A stretch of DNA of 64,000 nt from Eutrophobius brisbanensis (GTDB lineage Bacteria > Pseudomonadota > Gammaproteobacteria > Eutrophobiales > Eutrophobiaceae). The DNA lies in NCBI GenBank assembly GCA_038131795.1, contig JAYPQE010000003.1, positions 1,550,001 to 1,614,000 on the forward strand, written 5' to 3'. Positions 16,444 to 28,497 of the stretch are shown in pieces (position 1 is the first letter of the stretch; every line of letters starts with the position of its first letter). Made by a program: the position numbers and the translations under genes. The notes below the pieces were generated by a model. That model did no database searches. It saw nothing but the letters and a program-made list of their open reading frames with translations, and was not told the origin of the DNA.

Positions 16444-17144
16444 GTTGAATATTCCAACTCTGCCATAATTGGGAGATGATCGGATGCCCAACATGCAGAA
16501 GTAACAGTCTTAATGTCCAATACCTGAAATTCTTTTGAGCACAGAATTCGGTCAAGTGAGAGTAAAGGGAAAAAAGAAGGAAAACTGCGAGACCTATTAT
16601 CTACCTGAAACCTGCCAGCAAACAACTCATCCAACTGTCCCGGCCACCATTCATTAAAATCACCCATAATAATGGTAGGAATTATATCCGAAGTGCCTAT
16701 GATGTCCTGCAATTTGGTTAACTGCCTGGCTTTATCACCAATACCCAACCCCAGATGTATGGCCAGTATTCGGACCTTTGTCATAGCCAACTGCATAATT
16801 GTCTCAATGACTGCCCTGGGTTCTCGCTTATATACTGAGACATCGTGTATGAATTGATCTTTCAACGGATATTTACTAAACAGCACATGACCATACTTGC
16901 CCCGTTTATCCTTGATGGTCCATGCATGACAACAATAGTCTCCAGCCTGTTTTTTCAATCTCTCCAATAAATCAATGGATTGTGCACTCTTGGTCCTTAA
17001 ATCCACCTCCTGTAAGGCAACAATATCCGCATCTATTTTATCAAGCACATTAACAATACGTTGAATATCATGACGAAAATCTATACCAACCCGAAGATGA
17101 ATATTCCATGTCAAAACCCGTAATTTTTGTTCTGCTCTAGTCAT
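16440..17144 (-). CDS. Endonuclease/exonuclease/phosphatase-family protein
   Basis: A 234-residue EEP-fold protein. Active-site marks are in order: LTWNIHLR (Asn), ALQEVD (metal-binding Glu), IMGDFNEW (Asp and Asn) and ASDHLPIMAEL (final Asp-His pair). There is no signal peptide. Members cut DNA, phosphoinositides, sphingomyelin or other phosphodiesters; in gene sets with CDP-alcohol transferases they are often annotated as phosphodiesterases. It is the first gene of the minus-strand operon, and the FkbM gene starts within its stop codon. The substrate is not predictable, though a phospholipid or phosphosugar is likelier than DNA here. Confidence 0.82.
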   Translation of the reverse strand: MTRAEQKLRVLTWNIHLRVGIDFRHDIQRIVNVLDKIDADIVALQEVDLRTKSAQSIDLLERLKKQAGDYCCHAWTIKDKRGKYGHVLFSKYPLKDQFIHDVSVYKREPRAVIETIMQLAMTKVRILAIHLGLGIGDKARQLTKLQDIIGTSDIIPTIIMGDFNEWWPGQLDELFAGRFQVDNRSRSFPSFFPLLSLDRILCSKEFQVLDIKTVTSACWASDHLPIMAELEYST

Positions 17145-17381
17145 ATTATTTAAACTTTAGCGGTTTGAAGGACCAGTCGCATAGTAATTATTATTGTTTA
17201 TATATGTGCAAGATAAGAATCCTGACTTATATATTTCACTTCTCACTAGTTGAGACAATATCCTTATATTTGATGGCGCCCATTCAATCTGACCATTATG
17301 ATATCAATTCAATCTATTACGCTCTGATAACTATATTTTGATATAGTTTAGTATACATAAAATTAATCTGGGTCCGGGCAT

Positions 17382-18455
17382 ATGACAATCATTCTTTCAA
17401 ACGAAGACGTTAATGAGCTCCTTTCTATGTCGGAGTGTATTGATGCCCTTGAGGAAGCCTATAGACAACTGGCGCTTGGAATTGGCGTAAACCGTAGAAG
17501 GTCAGATTCTGTTGTTCAAGGTATAAACCCGGATACGTTCTACAGTCTTAAATCCATGGACGGAATTGTGCCGGGCTTGGGCGTTGGTGCCGTTCGAATT
17601 AATTCAGACATAGTCTCCTGGCCCATGCGAGACGGTACTGTCAGACGGGAGAAAATCCCTGCTGCGCCAGGAGATCGATGGGTCGGTCTGGTGCTATTGT
17701 TCAGCATAGAGACAGGTGAACCACTGACCATTTTCCCAGATGGATATTTACAACGTTTGCGGGTCGGTGCGGCCAATGGACTCGGAATTAAGTACCTGGC
17801 CCGGGCAGATGCCAAAACCATTGCCCTGTTTGGCAGCGGTTGGCAGGCCAGCGGCCAGGCCATGGCAGTTACAGCGATGAGGGATGTCCAGCAAATACGC
17901 TGTTTCAGCCCCAACAAATCAAACAGGATACGTTTCTCTAAAGAGATGAGTTCAACGCTAGATATTGATGTCATACCTGTTGATATACCTGAGCAGGCAA
18001 TTCATGGTGCGGACATCATCCTTTGTGCGACAAACTCAATAGATAATATTCTGGATGACAAGATGATAAACCCTGGGGTCCATATCTCATCCATTAAACC
18101 TTCTGAAATCGCTGTTTCGGCCATTAAGAAGTCCGACCAGGTCATATTACATACGCATGATGATAAACCCATGCATATAGTACCTCCTGGCCTTAAGGTC
18201 CCTGATCAAAAACAGGATAAGGGGTGGGGAATGATGGGTGAAGTGGACTTCAATGCCATGACCACACTGCCGGAATTGATCGCCGGTAAAGCTGATGGTC
18301 GACAATCTGATGATGACATAACCTGTTTTTTAAATAATCTGGGCATGGGCTACCAGTTTGCAGCAGCCGGTGGCGCGTTCTACAAAAAGGCAAAGGCTGC
18401 GGGCCGGGGACATGAATTACCAACTGAATGGTTTACCCAGGATATACATCCATAA
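17382..18455 (+). CDS. Ornithine cyclodeaminase/mu-crystallin family dehydrogenase
   Basis: A 357-residue NAD(P)-dependent enzyme of the ornithine cyclodeaminase/mu-crystallin family. The Rossmann motif is ALFGSGWQASGQA near residue 148, and the substrate region includes RRRSDSVVQ near 38. It is about 30 residues longer than typical ornithine cyclodeaminase. Activities in the family include ornithine cyclodeamination, imine reduction and N-alkyl amino acid formation, so a specific name is not justified. It has its own upstream region, divergent from the glycan operon, and converges on the MetE-like gene at 18510. Confidence 0.8.
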   Translation: MTIILSNEDVNELLSMSECIDALEEAYRQLALGIGVNRRRSDSVVQGINPDTFYSLKSMDGIVPGLGVGAVRINSDIVSWPMRDGTVRREKIPAAPGDRWVGLVLLFSIETGEPLTIFPDGYLQRLRVGAANGLGIKYLARADAKTIALFGSGWQASGQAMAVTAMRDVQQIRCFSPNKSNRIRFSKEMSSTLDIDVIPVDIPEQAIHGADIILCATNSIDNILDDKMINPGVHISSIKPSEIAVSAIKKSDQVILHTHDDKPMHIVPPGLKVPDQKQDKGWGMMGEVDFNAMTTLPELIAGKADGRQSDDDITCFLNNLGMGYQFAAAGGAFYKKAKAAGRGHELPTEWFTQDIHP

Positions 18456-18509
18456 ACTGTATTTTTACATTTGTAATTAAATTACGAGTAACACCAGCTT
18501 GAGAATATC

Positions 18510-19637
18510 CTAGGTCGATCCCCAAATATCAATAGCTACTTCTACCAGGCGCTTTAATTTTTCCAGTTGTTGTTCTTCATCCATCACACTATTTACAGAA
18601 CTGGCGAACCCACACTGGGGTGAAATACATAACCTGTCCAGGTCTACAAACTGGGCGGCCTCCATAATCCTGGATTTTAAATGCTCTGCCGATTCCAGTT
18701 CTGGTGATTTTGTGGTCATTGCCCCAATGACGACCATTTTATCTTCCGGCAATGCCTTTAATGGCTCAAAGGAGCCGGCACGGGGACTGTCGTATTCCAG
18801 GAAATAAAACCCGGTGTGTAATTTTCGAAAGAGTTTTTCGGCGATGTCATCGTACCCCCCTGCGGCCTGCCAATGCCCCTGCCTGTTTCCTCGACATAAA
18901 TGTATACCAACTGACATACCTGCAGGTGCACTGTCGACCACGGCATTGACAGCATCTGTATAAACCTCTAGAAGTGTCTGCCAGTCATCACCACGTTCTG
19001 CCAGCCCCTCCCTGATTGATGGGTCGCCCAGCTTGGCAATAGAGGTTTCATCTAATTGTACATAACTACAACCCGCTTGATGCAAGGATTTTAATTCGGC
19101 AGCATAGGCATTGGTCAGGTCACTCCAGAAGTCATTTAAGTCTGGATAAATATCCTGGGAAATATTTTTTCGACCGGCTCGATAGTGAATGTAGGCCGGT
19201 CCTGGCAAGGTCATTTTTGGTAAGCCGGTGCTTGTATTTTCGGCAATAAACCGGTAATTGTCTATATTTGTGGGTCCCGCCCAGTGTATTTTATCGACAA
19301 TCTTTGGGGTGCGTTGCCCTACCGTGCTGCCTGTATCATTCTTATATGTCCAGGTACCACCTACATCGTCCATAAATTCGAACCCGGTGATTCCGTGGGT
19401 GGTGAAACTTTCAGAATATGTACTACGCCGAATTTCACCATCTGATACTATCTTGAACCCAAGCTCTTCCTGTAGAGATATAATTCTTCTTATTTCGTTA
19501 TCCTCGATATCCTTGAGTTCTGGTTCTGATAAACTTCCACCATCGAATTCATTTCTTGCGTCCTTTATCACCTGAGGACGGACCAGGCTACCAATTAATT
19601 CAGCCCTGAAAGGAGGTTCATTACTATAATTTGTCAT
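18510..19637 (-). CDS. Cobalamin-independent methionine synthase-like protein (MetE C-terminal domain)
   Basis: A 375-residue single-domain protein related to the C-terminal catalytic half of MetE. ELIGSLVRP starts the barrel; SYVQLDETSIAKLGD near 190 and GIHLCRGN near 245 match substrate and zinc regions, and QCGFASS near 340 supplies the likely Cys ligand. The N-terminal half of MetE is absent, as in archaeal-type and catabolic homologues that use other methyl donors or act on xenobiotic thioethers or ethers. The next gene downstream is a hydroxyacid dehydrogenase on the same strand. Confidence 0.78.
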   Translation of the reverse strand: MTNYSNEPPFRAELIGSLVRPQVIKDARNEFDGGSLSEPELKDIEDNEIRRIISLQEELGFKIVSDGEIRRSTYSESFTTHGITGFEFMDDVGGTWTYKNDTGSTVGQRTPKIVDKIHWAGPTNIDNYRFIAENTSTGLPKMTLPGPAYIHYRAGRKNISQDIYPDLNDFWSDLTNAYAAELKSLHQAGCSYVQLDETSIAKLGDPSIREGLAERGDDWQTLLEVYTDAVNAVVDSAPAGMSVGIHLCRGNRQGHWQAAGGYDDIAEKLFRKLHTGFYFLEYDSPRAGSFEPLKALPEDKMVVIGAMTTKSPELESAEHLKSRIMEAAQFVDLDRLCISPQCGFASSVNSVMDEEQQLEKLKRLVEVAIDIWGST

Positions 19638-19702
19638 AATTAAATTCTCATTAAATGCACCAAAATTTAGACTGAAGTTACTAATATATTTTCAAAATTA
19701 AC

Positions 19703-20635
19703 CTAATTCACGGGATACTTAAGACACCCGTTATTCAAATATTCAATGATATTATCAACCACGCACTTGGCCATTTCCTGTCTGGCCTCAAATGTCGCAG
19801 AGGCAATATGAGGGGTAATAATACAGTTTTGTAAAGATAACAATGGGTAGTCATTGGATACTGGTTCAGGTTCCGTTACATCAAGACCTGCGGCAAAGAG
19901 ATCTCCATTTTTTAATGCCTGATATAGATCGTCATGATTCACCAACCCGCCTCGAGATGTATTTATAAAGATTGCTTGAGTATTCATTAAATTAAAGAAT
20001 TTTTTATTAAATACCTGATAATTTTCACTGGTTAATGGCGCATGTACAGAGATGAAATCTGATCCTGCCGCTAATTCATCGAAACTTACCAGCGTTGCAT
20101 TTATCTCAGCCGCCTGAGGATGTTCACCTCGATTGTGATATATCACCTCCATTGAAAATGCCTGATGACATAATTTTGCAAAGTAAAATCCAATTCTACC
20201 CATTCCATATATACCTAATGTTTTATTTGAAACATCCGGACCCAGGAATCCTAGTGGCTCCCAGTCCTTCCAGTTATTCTCTAAAATATTTACTATGGAT
20301 GGTTTAAGTTGCCTTGATGCAGCCAGCATCAAGAGTAAGGTATGATGAGCAGTCGCTTCAGTTAATACCCCCGGTGTATTGCCTACTAAAATTCCTCTTA
20401 TATTACATTCTTCAATATCAATGTTGTTAAATCCCACAGCATAGTTTAATACCAGCTTTAAATTTGGATAATTTTCAAGAAAGTCGTAATCAACCTTGTT
20501 TGACAACATGGTAACCACGATATCGACCTCAGAATTATCAGGAGCTGATCCTGTATAAATATCAAAATCATGTTCACTGTCTTTCAGAGTTTCACTAAAA
20601 TAAGGGTGAATTTGTTTAAAACAAAGTATGCTCAT
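19703..20635 (-). CDS. D-2-hydroxyacid dehydrogenase (glyoxylate/hydroxypyruvate reductase type)
   Basis: A 310-residue NAD(P)-dependent D-2-hydroxyacid dehydrogenase. The Rossmann motif LGIYGMGRIGFYFA is near 148; catalytic residues appear as Arg in NTSRGGLVN, Glu in TEPEPV and His in ITPHIASAT. I start at ATG 20635 (MSILCFKQ); the open frame continues 17 codons upstream without a better ribosome site. It would reduce glyoxylate, hydroxypyruvate or a similar 2-oxoacid. It is downstream of the rRNA operon and the small secreted-protein gene but separated from them by a terminator. Confidence 0.85.
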   Translation of the reverse strand: MSILCFKQIHPYFSETLKDSEHDFDIYTGSAPDNSEVDIVVTMLSNKVDYDFLENYPNLKLVLNYAVGFNNIDIEECNIRGILVGNTPGVLTEATAHHTLLLMLAASRQLKPSIVNILENNWKDWEPLGFLGPDVSNKTLGIYGMGRIGFYFAKLCHQAFSMEVIYHNRGEHPQAAEINATLVSFDELAAGSDFISVHAPLTSENYQVFNKKFFNLMNTQAIFINTSRGGLVNHDDLYQALKNGDLFAAGLDVTEPEPVSNDYPLLSLQNCIITPHIASATFEARQEMAKCVVDNIIEYLNNGCLKYPVN

Positions 20636-20667
20636 AACAAATAAATTAACTATATTGCCTCTATGAT

Positions 20668-20700
20668 AAAAAAACCCCTGACACACATACCAGAGGTTTT
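20668..20700 (-). terminator. Rho-independent terminator of the small secreted-protein gene
   Basis: On the minus strand AAAACCTCTG and CAGGGGTTTT form a 10-base stem with one mismatch, followed by a run of T. It lies 38 bases after the stop of the gene at 20738-21019. Confidence 0.75.
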
Positions 20701-20737
20701 AATATAAATCAGTATTTATTATATAAATTTTATTGTA

Positions 20738-21019
20738 TTAACAATCGGGACGAAGGGCGCCATTAATTAAATTCAGAATTAGATTGCCTCCCTTTGCTGC
20801 CCCCACTTTATCGTCACTTGCGACATTAGCGTCATTAACAAAAATTTCTGGTATCCCAGTTCCATTTGTGGGCACATCACCGTTTAATTCTACAATACGT
20901 CCATCGCTACAAACATCGATGAGAATTGAATCAGGTTTTGTATCACGGTTTGGTTGCGAAAAAGTCACAGTACTAAATATCATTAAGTTTATTAATAATA
21001 TAACTGGAAATGTTTTCAT
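20738..21019 (-). CDS. Small exported protein of unknown function
   Basis: A 93-residue protein. Residues 1 to about 21 (MKTFPVILLINLMIFSTVTFS) make a signal peptide, and the mature part is short, acidic and has two Cys residues, one in IDVCSDGR and one as the last residue. The mature part contains a possible repeat-free loop region with NDANVASDDKVGAAKGG. GGGGGAC precedes ATG 21019 by about 6 bases. The open frame extends upstream into the 5S gene, but that part is RNA, not protein. It lies directly downstream of the rRNA operon terminator and has its own terminator. I recognise no family. Confidence 0.6.
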   Translation of the reverse strand: MKTFPVILLINLMIFSTVTFSQPNRDTKPDSILIDVCSDGRIVELNGDVPTNGTGIPEIFVNDANVASDDKVGAAKGGNLILNLINGALRPDC

Positions 21020-21080
21020 AATATTGTCCCCCGGGAATAATAGAATATCTCCAATAGTAATAAACTTTAAATCTTCAATC

Positions 21081-21111
21081 AAAAAAAAAGCCCCGACAAG
21101 CGGGGCTTTTT
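21081..21111 (-). terminator. rRNA operon terminator
   Basis: Stem GCCCCG/CGGGGC with loop ACAAG, extended by A-T pairs and flanked by a run of A on the plus strand and T on the other side. On the minus strand it ends in nine T residues, right after the 5S gene. It could work in both directions. Confidence 0.9.
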
Positions 21112-21122
21112 GGTATTTAAAA

Positions 21123-21240
21123 GCCTGGCAGTGACCTACTCTCACACGGGGAGACCCCGTACTACCATCGGCGCTAAGCAGTTTCACTTCCGAGTTCGAA
21201 ATGGGATCGGGTGGTTCCCACTTGCTATTGCCGCCAGACA
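21123..21240 (-). rRNA. rrf: 5S ribosomal RNA
   Basis: The minus strand reads TGTCTGGCGGCAATAGCAAG at the 5' end and closes with ACTGCCAGGC, the standard 5S helix I pair. The internal CCGAACTCGGAAGTGAAAC-type loop and GTCTCCCCGTGTGAGAGTAG are typical of gammaproteobacterial 5S. The ends are set by the closing helix and may shift by one or two bases. Confidence 0.95.
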
Positions 21241-21254
21241 AACTGTTTGATACC

Positions 21255-21278
21255 GGGGACAGACTTAAGTCTGTCCCC
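21255..21278. repeat. Perfect 24-base palindrome between 23S and 5S
   Basis: The half-site GGGGACAGACTT is followed at once by its exact reverse complement. The same type of palindrome is common as an extragenic REP-like element in proteobacteria that carry RAYT transposases, and a degenerate RAYT gene is present at 47866. It lies in transcribed spacer of the rRNA operon. Confidence 0.8.
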
Positions 21279-21340
21279 AATATCGAATTCGAAAAGCTGA
21301 TTACGTAATGCAGTCACATAAAACTGTTTGAGTGTTATAT

Positions 21341-24229
<2,889 letters not shown>

Positions 24230-24264
24230 ATATAACCTCAAACAGTCTTTTACTCGATCTTTTA

Positions 24265-24372
24265 TCCGATTACTTCGTTACATTTCCTCGCTCGGTCAGT
24301 TATGTACTGACATGTACACTCCTTCCCTCGCTCGTCATGTGCCTCGTACTCGAATAAAACCTCTTCGTAAAC
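24265..24372. repeat. Dispersed hairpin repeat, copy 2, in the rRNA spacer
   Basis: The stretch between the 23S leader and the spacer hairpins contains CTTCGTTACATTTCCTCGCT, then GTACTGACATGTACACTCC and CCCTCGCTCG. Its palindromic core and flanks resemble the element at 138-235 and the one at about 24987-25080. The outer arms are less well conserved. Confidence 0.5.
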
Positions 24373-24544
24373 TAGCTCAGATTTATATCTTTGCTATTGC
24401 TCCTTGCTGAAAATCACAACTTACCTGGAAATATCTTGGCTAAAAGACATAATCAGTGTCGTAATTTCATATCCACCTGCCCGGCCCTTTTGTAAACCGG
24501 TGAAGTGGTTACAGGTTTTACTGACATGCACTACGTTTATACCC

Positions 24545-24618
24545 GAATCGTGTCCTAAAAAAGACCGATGGACACGATTCTGCAAGACAATTGGAGTATT
24601 GTCTTGCGGCTTTTTTTT
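24545..24618. other. Paired hairpins and plus-strand T-run in the rRNA spacer
   Basis: Two perfect hairpins lie side by side: GAATCGTGTCC/GGACACGATTC (24545-24555 and 24570-24580), and GCAAGACAAT/ATTGTCTTGC (24582-24591 and 24598-24607). The second is followed on the plus strand by GGC and eight T residues, so it looks like an intrinsic terminator pointing against rRNA transcription. Confidence 0.65.
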
Positions 24619-24632
24619 ACATCAGCTTTCCG

Positions 24633-24648
24633 AATTGTTAAAGAACAA
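24633..24648 (-). promoter_or_regulatory. boxA antitermination element in the 16S-23S spacer
   Basis: The minus strand reads TGTTCTTTAACAATTC, matching the NusB/NusE-binding boxA of rRNA spacers. It lies between tRNA-Ala and 23S, as in other gammaproteobacteria. Confidence 0.75.
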
Positions 24649-24734
24649 ACAACCGGCGATTTGCCGGTTTCTAGCCAGAAAGGCTATAAGCAACAGTCAT
24701 CTTACGATGGCCGTTGCTTATGACCTTCAAGGTT

Positions 24735-24810
24735 TGGTGGAGCCAGTCGGGATCGAACCGACGACCCCCTGCTTGCAAAGCAGGTGCTCTCCCAGCTGAG
24801 CTATGGCCCC
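24735..24810 (-). tRNA. tRNA-Ala (TGC)
   Basis: A 76-base tRNA on the minus strand, starting GGGGCCATAGCTCAGCTGGG, with anticodon TGC in the loop CTTTGCAAG, T-arm GGTTCGATCC and encoded CCA. It is the second spacer tRNA, reading from 16S. Confidence 0.97.
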
Positions 24811-24818
24811 TTTACTTC

Positions 24819-24882
24819 AGTGAGGAGTGAGGAGTAAGGGGTGAGGTGTTATTTTCCTCACTCTTCACTCCTCACGCCTCAC
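24819..24882. repeat. GAGGAGT-rich inverted repeat between the spacer tRNAs
   Basis: Two 28-base arms (24819-24846 and 24855-24882), rich in GTGAGGAGT and its complement, form a hairpin with four mismatches. The same repeated unit (GAGTGAGGAGTAAGGAG) occurs at 43807-43831 between parB and parA, so it is a dispersed repeat. Confidence 0.7.
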
Positions 24883-24887
24883 TAATT

Positions 24888-24964
<77 letters not shown>

Positions 24965-24986
24965 GAGTTAACTTGTCTATTTTCCG

Positions 24987-25080
24987 TCATGCATCACTCT
25001 CCTTCGTTGCTCGGTCAGTCACATACCTGATGTATGCTCCTTCCCTTGCTCCTCGGAGATCTCGCCTAACGAAAAATATA
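24987..25080. repeat. Dispersed hairpin repeat, copy 3, in the rRNA spacer
   Basis: CTTCGTTGCTCGGTCAGTCA is followed by CATACCTGATGTATGCTCC and CTTCCCTTGCTC. The palindromic core (CATAC/GTATG) and the order of the flanks match the other two copies. It lies between tRNA-Ile and the 16S 3' end. Confidence 0.5.
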
Positions 25081-25254
25081 CTGCGTTATCTCCCGTATAT
25101 GACATGAAATCTTTACGCCATATACCCGGTTTTAACGTACTGCGTTAAAACTCATACGGCCCGAGTCAGTTGGACTGGACCATCCACACTTTTGTTTGTT
25201 TTGATCAAGAAAATTGTTGTGGGTGCTTCAATCTCGTGAATGCTCACATTATTT

Positions 25255-26800
<1,546 letters not shown>

Positions 26801-26933
26801 AAGTACTACGCTGCTAAAGGCAGCTAATCTTGGCTCGATGTTCGCAAATTGACGTTGCAATGTTTGCTTGCATCGAAAGTTACTTAGTGAAACAGACATT
26901 CGATGTAAACACCCACACAATTTTCTTGATCTG

Positions 26934-26950
26934 ATTTTTAAAGAACAAAA
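26934..26950 (-). promoter_or_regulatory. boxA antitermination element in the rRNA leader
   Basis: The minus strand reads TTTTGTTCTTTAAAAATC, a good boxA match upstream of 16S. It directly follows a short terminator-like hairpin. Confidence 0.75.
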
Positions 26951-26973
26951 AGTCGAGGCGAAAGACCTCGACT
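26951..26973 (-). other. Terminator-like hairpin in the rRNA leader
   Basis: An 8-base perfect stem AGTCGAGG/CCTCGACT with a 7-base loop is followed on the minus strand by TTTT and then boxA. It lies about 12 bases after the promoter's -10 box. Confidence 0.6.
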
Positions 26974-26984
26974 GAGAACGCGGG

Positions 26985-27012
26985 ATTATACACGTCAAAT
27001 ACCCCCGGTCAA
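26985..27012 (-). promoter_or_regulatory. rRNA operon promoter
   Basis: On the minus strand TTGACC and TATAAT are separated by 16 bases, followed by a GC-rich CCCGCG discriminator typical of stringently controlled rRNA promoters. An AT-rich stretch upstream, to about 27060, could serve as an UP element. From there to 27285 I see no gene and no further clear signal. Confidence 0.85.
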
Positions 27013-27285
27013 CCGAAATCACATATTATTTCGGTACTGGAAAATCTTTTAATTTCAGTAAATTACGAAAGCCCTGGAATCTGATTTTTTTGACCGGGTT
27101 TCCGGGCTAAATTGAGATAAATTTCACCGTGTTATCGACTGAATTTTAGCATCATGTCCGGGGTATATCAGTATAAATATGGGGTATTCGATGGTACATG
27201 AATCATAGCTGCCCCACAGCACAACTAGCTTATATTATTGTTTTTACTTGTATTTTTACAGTTTCTGCAAGTAAGTAGACTGATT

Positions 27286-28497
27286 TTATCGCTCAATTCT
27301 TTCAATGATGCCTGCAATTCCCTGACCGATACCAATACACATGGTGACCAGGGCAAATCTTCCACCACTCGCCTCCAGCTGTCGTAGCGCAGTCAATACC
27401 AGACGGGCACCCGATGCTCCCAATGGGTGCCCGAGGGATATGGCCCCACCATTAGGATTGAGACGAGCATCATCAAACGGGAGATCCATTTGCTTAAGAC
27501 AACCCAGGACCTGGGTGGCAAAGGCCTCATTTATTTCAATAACATCCATTTTGTCCAGACCTAATCCTGACCGTTTCATAACAATATCCGTGGCAGGAAC
27601 CGGACCCAGCCCCATCACCCTGGGTTTCACACCTACTACTGCACCGCAAACAACCCTGGCCCGCGGTTGCAATCCGAGTTTCTCTCCTGCCTCCTCATTA
27701 CCGATTAATAGTGCAACTGCGCCATCATTGATCCCTGAGGCATTACCAGCAGTAACGACACCTCCTTCAGACACAGATTTTAAAGTTGATAACTTTTCCA
27801 GTGTTGTTTCCGGTCTTGGATGTTCGTCTTTATCGACCATTACCGATGGGGCTTTACGGCTGGTGCCTGGGACTTCAACCTGAACTACTTCGTCATTGAA
27901 GAATCCATTTTCATATGCTCGCTGGTATTTCTGTTGTGACCAATAGGCAAACGCATCACTGTCCTCACGGGAAATACCAACATCTACAGCGATATTGTCT
28001 GCTGTTTCACTATTGCTATCATCACCATATTGATTGATTAATTTATTATTGGGAAAGCGCCAACCCAGAGTAGAGTCAAACATTTTCTGGTTTCTATCAA
28101 AACCAGCTTCGGCCTTCCCTAATACCCAGGGTGAACGGCTCATACTTTCAACCCCACCGGCAATCAAGATATTTCCTTCACCGGTTCGAATTGTTCTCGA
28201 AGCATCCAATACGGCAGAGAGTCCGCTACCACATAGCCTGTTTACAGTAATGCCACCGGTCGTTACAGGCAGACCTGAAACAAGCGCAGCATTGCGGGCA
28301 ATATTCCGGGAATCTTCACCTGCCTGATTTGTACAGCCGGCGATAATATCTTCTATTAGATCCGTTGATATATTATTTTTATCGACCAATTGCTTAATTG
28401 CTATAGCTAATAAATCGTCTGGTCTAACTTTGGAAAGTACCCCCCCATAGCGGCCAAATGGCGTACGAATTCCATCATAGATATATGCTTCTGTCAT
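27286..28497 (-). CDS. paaJ: Acetyl-CoA acyltransferase (3-oxoadipyl-CoA thiolase, PcaF/PaaJ type)
   Basis: A 403-residue thiolase very like PcaF/PaaJ. EAYIYDGIRTPFGRYGG opens the protein, the nucleophile Cys89 is in NRLCGSGL, the loop GGVESMSRSPWV is at about 114, the catalytic His is in GGAISLGHPLG and the second Cys in TMCIGIGQG. It would cleave a 3-oxoacyl-CoA such as 3-oxoadipyl-CoA to acetyl-CoA and a shortened acyl-CoA. Its ATG overlaps the upstream dehydrogenase stop as ATGA, so the two are coupled. The pairing with a PaaH-like enzyme favours phenylacetate or dicarboxylate degradation; other paa genes are not in the window. Confidence 0.85.
   Translation of the reverse strand: MTEAYIYDGIRTPFGRYGGVLSKVRPDDLLAIAIKQLVDKNNISTDLIEDIIAGCTNQAGEDSRNIARNAALVSGLPVTTGGITVNRLCGSGLSAVLDASRTIRTGEGNILIAGGVESMSRSPWVLGKAEAGFDRNQKMFDSTLGWRFPNNKLINQYGDDSNSETADNIAVDVGISREDSDAFAYWSQQKYQRAYENGFFNDEVVQVEVPGTSRKAPSVMVDKDEHPRPETTLEKLSTLKSVSEGGVVTAGNASGINDGAVALLIGNEEAGEKLGLQPRARVVCGAVVGVKPRVMGLGPVPATDIVMKRSGLGLDKMDVIEINEAFATQVLGCLKQMDLPFDDARLNPNGGAISLGHPLGASGARLVLTALRQLEASGGRFALVTMCIGIGQGIAGIIERIER

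Noticed and set aside
20738..21280. A 180-codon frame running from the 5S gene to the small secreted protein
   Set aside because: Its first half is the 5S gene and terminator; the signal peptide and ribosome site start at 21019.
24819..24882. CRISPR-like repeat
   Set aside because: The repeated units are contiguous and form one hairpin, with no spacers of even length.
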